From NCBI GenBank assembly GCA_028343155.1, contig JAOLXX010000004.1, forward strand, positions 59,082 through 123,081: 64,000 nucleotides of DNA, given 5' to 3'. Of this stretch, positions 62,957-64,000 are shown one piece after another (position 1 is the stretch's first letter; each line of letters opens with the position of its first letter). The position numbers and the translations under genes were made by a program. Below the pieces are notes generated by a model. That model was not told the DNA's origin. It did no database searches and saw only the letters and a list, made by a program, of their open reading frames with translations. This DNA comes from Polaribacter sp. (lineage in GTDB: Bacteria > Bacteroidota > Bacteroidia > Flavobacteriales > Flavobacteriaceae).

Positions 62957-63979
62957 TTACCCATTCTGAGTGGCATAAGCTAATGGCGTTTGTTTTTTTT
63001 GATATTTAAAAGCCCTAAAAAATGTGACAGGTGATTTAAATCCTGAATCAGCAGAAAGCGAATTTATAGTGTGCTTATGTAAATAACCTCCATCAATAAG
63101 TGCCACGGCATGCACAATACGATGGTGATTTAAAAATGCTTTAAAGTTATTGAAATGGGATGCTCTTATAGCATTTCTAATAGCTTCAGCGCTTAAGTTT
63201 GAGTGGAACTGCATTTTTGCTAATGAAAAATCGGGTTCCAAAAATAATCTATTAGACGTTATTACTTGTGTTAAGTGGGTTAAGGCTTCATTTTCCTGAG
63301 CTAAATCAGAATCCATCAGCTTAGAGAAATTAAGATTTGTTATGCTAATTAAAAAGTCAGGAATTATAAAAGGAAATAAAAACTCAACCATTAATAGTAT
63401 TCGACATAAAGTAGTGAGCGTTTCAGCAATACTATGCTTATTAAAATAACTTTGTGAACTAATTATAAAGAAGAGGTTAAATAGTATAATTGATATGTAG
63501 AAAGTTAAATACCTTAAAAAGGCCTTTGATTGATTTGTTCGCTCCTTATGGCGCTTCACTAAAACCCGTAAATCATACGCTAACAAGGCCACTATAATTA
63601 CGCTGGATAAATAAGTGAAAACGGTGGCATCTCTATACAGGATGGTAAGCGAACCATTATTAAAGCCAGGGTTTATCCCTAAAAGCACTGGCGGTAAAAA
63701 CCGATACCCTAAGAAATTACAAACAAAAAGCGTAAGACTTGTTAAATAAATCAAGATAATTACTTTTGGAACTTTTGTAGGAGTCTTTAAAAAAATAGCT
63801 TTTGAAAACAGAAATAGCAATATCAAGCTTAACTGTTTAATTAAAAGAAGCATCATTCCTGGAAACACAACTAGTTTCAGGAACAACAGAAGTCCTAAAA
63901 AACATAACAAAAAATTCAGGGCAACATGCCCTATAAAAAAAAACAAATAGATTTTGTTTTGAGCAGTCCTTGAACGCAT
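62957..63979 (-). CDS. membrane-anchored AraC-type transcription regulator (may extend off the window)
   Basis: 340 residues from ATG 63979 (a TTG at 63982 is the alternative). The open frame continues to the window edge without a stop, so an earlier start is possible. Residues 1-220 hold six or seven membrane segments (IYLFFFIGHVALNFLLCFLG, MMLLLIKQLSLILLFLF, YLSSVIIVALLAY). The C-terminal 110 residues are an AraC-type HTH: FKAFLNHHRIVHAVALIDGG, then INSLSADSGFKSPVTFFRAFK. It is a membrane sensor-regulator whose signal and target are unknown. No neighbouring gene shows what it controls. Confidence 0.82.
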   Translation of the reverse strand: MRSRTAQNKIYLFFFIGHVALNFLLCFLGLLLFLKLVVFPGMMLLLIKQLSLILLFLFSKAIFLKTPTKVPKVIILIYLTSLTLFVCNFLGYRFLPPVLLGINPGFNNGSLTILYRDATVFTYLSSVIIVALLAYDLRVLVKRHKERTNQSKAFLRYLTFYISIILFNLFFIISSQSYFNKHSIAETLTTLCRILLMVEFLFPFIIPDFLISITNLNFSKLMDSDLAQENEALTHLTQVITSNRLFLEPDFSLAKMQFHSNLSAEAIRNAIRASHFNNFKAFLNHHRIVHAVALIDGGYLHKHTINSLSADSGFKSPVTFFRAFKYQKKQTPLAYATQNG

Positions 63980-64000
63980 CAAGCGGTAATTTATTATGCC

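Overview
The window looks like chromosomal DNA from a marine member of the Flavobacteriaceae (Bacteroidota), close to the Polaribacter/Tenacibaculum group. The grounds are low GC content, Bacteroidota-type promoters (TAnnTTTG, once with TTTG 19 bases upstream), weak Shine-Dalgarno sequences, six proteins with type IX secretion (T9SS) C-terminal sorting domains, and flavobacterial families such as DUF6452/DUF6048, DUF5362 and the fused GlmU-like protein. The genus is an inference.

Layout. 1-9.4 kb: the tail of an upstream gene, a methyltransferase, lon, priA, a GlmU-like enzyme, a small T9SS protein with a CxxCH motif, and an acyl-CoA thioesterase. 9.5-14.6 kb: a leuCDAB operon on the minus strand, preceded by a tiny reading frame with Leu-Leu-Ile-Leu-Ile-Val codons that may sense branched-chain amino acids. 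14.6-17 kb: a cysteine-synthase-like gene followed by an 8-amino-7-oxononanoate-synthase-family gene, a pair that fits sulfonolipid (capnine) synthesis. 17-31 kb: oligopeptidase B, rocD, rlmD, a sulfatase-YHYH-T9SS fusion with a coupled small gene, a pterin dehydratase, the DUF6452/DUF6048 pair, a 2-oxoglutarate oxygenase and a SUI1 factor. 31-44 kb: ung and mutS2 back to back, manA, a DUF255 lipoprotein, a T9SS carbohydrate-binding protein, a wrecked VCBS-repeat gene, a cold-shock gene and a TPR protein. 44-53 kb: a pyrR-pyrB-x-x-rnz run with a near-consensus promoter, a DUF819 transporter-like protein, a DUF4369 lipoprotein, recG and an rsmB-like gene. 53-62 kb: a CotH-kinase T9SS protein and an 1864-residue type B T9SS protein. 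62-64 kb: a scar with an N-terminal hsdR fragment and tRNA-3'-end-like sequence, then a membrane-anchored AraC-type regulator.

Decay is a theme. At least five genes are broken: an alpha/beta hydrolase, an AsmA-family gene, an OmpA-type lipoprotein with one missing base, a VCBS-repeat gene with a large deletion and a nonsense codon, and hsdR. No complete tRNA, rRNA, CRISPR array or intact insertion sequence was seen.

The most original observations are the leuC leader reading frame, whose hungry codons could pair with the leuC start region, the sulfatase/YHYH/MopE-like fusion, and the putative two-gene sulfonolipid operon.
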